From contig NZ_AUFJ01000012.1 in the NCBI RefSeq assembly GCF_000426445.1, positions 1-64,000 of the forward strand: a stretch of 64,000 nucleotides of DNA, given 5' to 3'. The notes under the pieces were generated by a model, which was not told the origin of the DNA, made no database searches, and was given only the letters and a program-made list of their open reading frames with translations. The translations under genes were made by a program, and so were the position numbers. Positions within the stretch are counted from its first letter, which is position 1; each line of letters opens with the position of its first letter. Positions 61,386 to 64,000 of this stretch are shown in pieces. This stretch comes from Brevibacterium album DSM 18261 (lineage in GTDB: Bacteria > Actinomycetota > Actinomycetes > Actinomycetales > Brevibacteriaceae).

Positions 61386-61402
61386 ACTATTCGAGGAACA
61401 GT
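61386..61402. promoter_or_regulatory. Candidate GntR-type operator
   Basis: ACT-A-TTC-GAG-GAA-C-AGT is a 17-bp palindrome (ACTnTTCnnnGAAnAGT) in the 150-bp divergent gap between the DUF3100 and amidohydrolase genes. The FCD-type GntR regulator encoded at 63046 is the obvious candidate binder. Confidence 0.45.
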
Positions 61403-61495
61403 AGGGTTCGGGGATGGAGGGTGTCAAGGCGTATATCAACAGGCGAATGGTGGACTGGATGTGATTCCCGGCACTCCCACTCCGGCGGTTCGTGG

Positions 61496-61501
61496 TATAC
61501 A
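61496..61501 (+). promoter_or_regulatory. Candidate -10 of the second amidohydrolase gene (leaderless)
   Basis: TATACA ends seven bases before the ATG at 61509; there is no ribosome site. It is part of GTGGTATACAAG, which is itself partly palindromic and might be a second regulator site. Confidence 0.45.
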
Positions 61502-61508
61502 AGTTCGT

Positions 61509-62987
61509 ATGCAGAGAGCAGTGAGAGCAAGATTCGTCCTGGCGCACGAGGCAGGCGCCCACCACTGGATCGAGAACGGCTGGGTCGCCTTCTCCGGCAG
61601 CGTCATCACGCAGGTCGGCAGCGGTGAGCCTCCCGCAGGTGCGCAGGTGCTGGATCTCGGCGATTCGGTCCTCACCCCCGGTCTCATCGACCTGGACGCG
61701 CTCGTGGACATCGATCACCTGATCCTCGACGCGCACCACGATCCGGCACATGCGCGCGAGCTCGTGGGTTCGGTCGAGTACTGGGGCGGAAGCCCGCGTG
61801 ACGTGCTGGACGCGGAGCAGCGTCACACCCTCCGGAAGTTCGGACTCGCCGAGCTCGCACTGCACGGCATCACGACCTACATGCCCATCGCCTCCGAGAT
61901 CCACCTGGGCTGGAACGAGTCGGCCGACGAGATGCGCGCGCTGGCCGAGCTCACGGAGGAATGGGGGCTGCGCGGATACCTGGGCCCCTCCTACCGGTCT
62001 GCCGTGGGGGCCGTGGCGGACGGCGAGCGCACCTTCGTCGAGCGTCCAGAGGAAGGCGAGAGAGGACTGGACCAGGCCCTTGCGTTCGCGGACGAGATGC
62101 TCGCACGAGACAGCGATCTGGTCCGCCCGGTGCTGCTGCCCTGCCGCATCGAGACCATCACCCCGGCGCTCATGGAGCGCACTGCCGAGGAGTCCGCGCG
62201 GCGCGGACTCCTCGTGCGCCTCCATTCCCTGCAGCAGCCGTGGGAGCGCGCGGTGATCCTCGAACGCCACGGCATCACGCCCCTGGATCTCATCGAACGC
62301 ACAGGTCTGCTCAACGAGAGGCTCCTCGTTCCGCACGCGCTGTGGACGGACCGGCATCCCCAGCTCTCCGGTGAGGAGGGGGTCGACCTGGGGCGCCTGG
62401 CCGCCGCCGGCGTCAGCGTGGTCCACTGCCCGCTGACAACCTTCAGGTACGGCGATGTGCTCACGACCTTCAACGACCTGCGCGATGCGGGCATCACCAT
62501 GGCGCTGGGAACGGACTCGTTCCCTCCGGACCTCATCCGAGGGATGGATGTGGGGCTCCACTCGGCCCGGGTGTGCCACGGCCACGGCGCCGCCGAGCTC
62601 AGCGGTTACATGGAGGCCGCGACGACCGGCGGTGCCGCCGCTCTCAGGCGGCCGGACCTCGGTCGGCTCGAGGAGGGCGCTGCTGCGGACATGACCGCAT
62701 TCTCGCTGCAGGACTTCCGCGACGGCGTGATCGAGGATCCGCTGCGCACCCTCGTGCTGAACGGCACCGCGCGGAACGCCACGGACACCTTCGTCGGGGG
62801 TCGCCACGTCGTGCAGGACGGTAGGATCCCGGGAGTGGACCTCGACGCTCTCCGCCAGGAGGCGCAGGAGGTCTTCGCCCTCCTGCGGGCGGGGTACACG
62901 AGACGGGATGCCCGGGGCCGTCGGCAGGACGTGCTCTTCCCGCCCACCTTCCCCGTCCGGCGGGGCGAGGCGTTCGGGGGCGCCTGA
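61509..62987 (+). CDS. Amidohydrolase-superfamily protein lacking the usual HxH motif
   Basis: A 492-residue TIM-barrel hydrolase related to the chlorohydrolase/guanine-deaminase branch. Recognisable are LTPGLIDLDALVDIDH (55-70), VRLHSLQQPWE, VPHALWTDRH, VVHCPLTTFRYG and MALGTDSFPPDLIRGMD, i.e. the histidines and aspartate of later strands. Where the first strand normally carries HxH (PGxxNxHxH) this protein has DLD, with a single His at 70. The metal site may therefore differ or a different ligand may serve. The start ATG (61509) follows a -10-like TATACA by seven bases. The GntR gene follows 58 bp later. The substrate is unknown; context suggests a shared pathway with the divergent CodA-like enzyme. 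Confidence 0.75.
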   Translation: MQRAVRARFVLAHEAGAHHWIENGWVAFSGSVITQVGSGEPPAGAQVLDLGDSVLTPGLIDLDALVDIDHLILDAHHDPAHARELVGSVEYWGGSPRDVLDAEQRHTLRKFGLAELALHGITTYMPIASEIHLGWNESADEMRALAELTEEWGLRGYLGPSYRSAVGAVADGERTFVERPEEGERGLDQALAFADEMLARDSDLVRPVLLPCRIETITPALMERTAEESARRGLLVRLHSLQQPWERAVILERHGITPLDLIERTGLLNERLLVPHALWTDRHPQLSGEEGVDLGRLAAAGVSVVHCPLTTFRYGDVLTTFNDLRDAGITMALGTDSFPPDLIRGMDVGLHSARVCHGHGAAELSGYMEAATTGGAAALRRPDLGRLEEGAAADMTAFSLQDFRDGVIEDPLRTLVLNGTARNATDTFVGGRHVVQDGRIPGVDLDALRQEAQEVFALLRAGYTRRDARGRRQDVLFPPTFPVRRGEAFGGA

Positions 62988-63045
62988 GTGCGCGGCAGAG
63001 ACCTGAGGCGCGGGCGCGACGCCCGGACTGAGAGGACGAATCGGC

Positions 63046-63771
63046 ATGGCGCCTGAGACCGGCAGGGCGACGCCGCTGGCGCACGCGACCGAGGCCGCGA
63101 TCCGCGAGGGCATCATCCAGGGCAGGTACGCGCCGGGAGCCCGGCTGCGTGAACGCGAGCTCTCGGAGGAGCTGGGAGTCTCCCGTCTGCCCGTGCGCGA
63201 GGCCCTGCGGAACCTCCGCTACGACGGGTTCATCACGACCACTGCGCACAAGGGCGCCACGGTCAGGACGATGTCCGCCGAGGCCGTCGACGAGCTGTTC
63301 GATCTCCGGGTCCGCCTGGAGCCCTTCGCCGCGGAGGAGGCCGCTCGCCGGCACGCCGAGGGTCTCGTCCACGAGGGCCTGGCAGAGGCGATCGCGGGGG
63401 CTGATGCGGCGACCCAGGAGGGATCGCTCGAAGGCATCCTCCTGAGCACGGCGCACTTCCACGCACAGATCATCGATGCGGCACGCCATGAGCTCCTCGC
63501 TGAGCTCATGGCGCCGATCCTGGGACGCACGCGCTGGCTGTTCGCCATGACGACCTTCCGAGACCCCCACCCGGAGCTCCAGGCGCACTACGAGATCTAC
63601 CACGCCATCTGCGACGGCGAACCTGCACTCGCGGGGATGAGGATGGCGGCGCACATCGAGGCGGGACGCAGACCGTCTCTGCGGGCGGTGCAGGGTTCTG
63701 CCGCCGCCCGCGCTGTGCCGCAGGCGCCGAAGGACGGCCCTGCACCAGACGGAGGAGACCGGGAGAGATGA
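63046..63771 (+). CDS. GntR-family regulator with FCD domain
   Basis: A 241-residue regulator. The winged helix (about 12-75) has AIREGIIQGRYAPGARLRERELSEELGVSRLPVREALRNLRYDGFI. The helical FCD ligand domain (about 85-220) has ELFDLRVRLEPFAAEEAARR, HFHAQIIDAARHELL and the C-terminal histidine region HIEAGRR, positions that usually bind a metal and a carboxylate ligand. The stop overlaps the next start (ATGA). It is co-directional with the amidohydrolase gene, so it probably controls this catabolic block, sensing an organic-acid intermediate. Confidence 0.9.
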   Translation: MAPETGRATPLAHATEAAIREGIIQGRYAPGARLRERELSEELGVSRLPVREALRNLRYDGFITTTAHKGATVRTMSAEAVDELFDLRVRLEPFAAEEAARRHAEGLVHEGLAEAIAGADAATQEGSLEGILLSTAHFHAQIIDAARHELLAELMAPILGRTRWLFAMTTFRDPHPELQAHYEIYHAICDGEPALAGMRMAAHIEAGRRPSLRAVQGSAAARAVPQAPKDGPAPDGGDRER

Positions 63772-64000
63772 CCGATTTCGCACAGACCCTCACGCACGAA
63801 CTCGACGGCCTGCTCCGGAGCGACGATCTCCTGCTGGAGCGCAGGTACCCCGGCGGTGCTCCTGCGCGGCAGCCGCTCCACACCGTCTACGTGCCGGCGG
63901 ACGAATACACGCGCGACCTCCCGGAGCGCTGGGGCGCCCGGGCGCTCGATGCCCTCGACGCGCACGGCAGCGACCTCGGGCGGCTGGCGCGCCTCCTCGA
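63768..64000 (+). CDS. Start of a DUF6986/citrate-lyase-type aldolase-like protein (cut by window edge)
   Basis: The first 77 residues of a protein that continues beyond the window. It opens MTDFAQTLTHELDGLLRSDD and then has QPLHTVYVPADEYTRDLPERWGARALDAL. The HTVYVPAD...WGxxAL pattern resembles the N-terminus of actinobacterial DUF6986 proteins, which belong to the HpcH/HpaI aldolase/citrate-lyase superfamily and are often labelled 'phosphoenolpyruvate kinase'. The assignment rests on this short segment only. The ATG overlaps the GntR stop (ATGA), so it is in the same operon and may act on the pathway that GntR senses. Confidence 0.5.
   Translation, partial: MTDFAQTLTHELDGLLRSDDLLLERRYPGGAPARQPLHTVYVPADEYTRDLPERWGARALDALDAHGSDLGRLARLL

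Overview
The window is high-GC DNA (about 70% by eye) from an actinobacterium. A member of the Micrococcales is likely but the genus cannot be fixed from sequence alone. The supporting signs are a DUF222/13E12-type HNH endonuclease, a UGA-decoded formate dehydrogenase of the actinobacterial type, many GTG/TTG starts, several genes that look leaderless (a -10 hexamer 7-10 nt before the start codon), and a DnaB gene with TTG start.

Layout. 1-4740 is a lower-GC accessory island. It holds a decayed IS3-family element, a truncated IS1634-family transposase, a solitary FokI-like nuclease with four tandem winged-helix modules, and a 722-bp stretch with a tRNA-3'-end-like fragment. It abuts dnaB (4741). 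6288-14489 is mostly one minus-strand sugar-phosphate type ABC cluster: ugpC-ugpB-tyrosine phosphatase-metallophosphodiesterase-ugpA-ugpE under an RpiR regulator. 14684-18117 carries fmdB, formamidase fmdA and an acyl-CoA ligase. 18161-30144 holds a DEAD-box helicase, a GNAT/MarR pair divergent from a frameshifted EamA transporter, a MacAB-like three-gene export set, a PLP dehydratase, an OGG-fold protein, an FkbM methyltransferase and an XRE-cupin regulator. 30256-39766 holds two Na+/H+ antiporters (NhaP type and NhaA), the HNH protein, MgtE and an MFS transporter. 40105-50341 is a molybdenum block: modBC fusion, modA, moeA, moaD, moaA, mobA, then putP and a second moeA. 50549-58569 is a formate block: an OFA-family (oxalate/formate) transporter divergent from a three-subunit formate dehydrogenase whose alpha subunit contains selenocysteine at an in-frame TGA (52797-52799) followed by a SECIS-like hairpin. 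58660-64000 is a catabolic block: two amidohydrolases, a DUF3100 membrane protein, a GntR/FCD regulator and the start of a further gene.

How it fits together. The molybdate importer and molybdopterin genes supply the cofactor for the Mo/W selenoenzyme. The OFA transporter can move its substrate, and formamidase can generate it. No selA/selB/selC/selD or fdhD is visible here, so the selenocysteine machinery must lie elsewhere. Dispersed palindromes punctuate the molybdenum/formate half of the window. One is embedded in frame inside moeA.

Most worth a second look: the solitary FokI-like nuclease in the island, the selenocysteine formate dehydrogenase that a standard gene caller would split, the palindromic repeat family, and a three-site operator with exact 21-bp phasing between marR and eamA.
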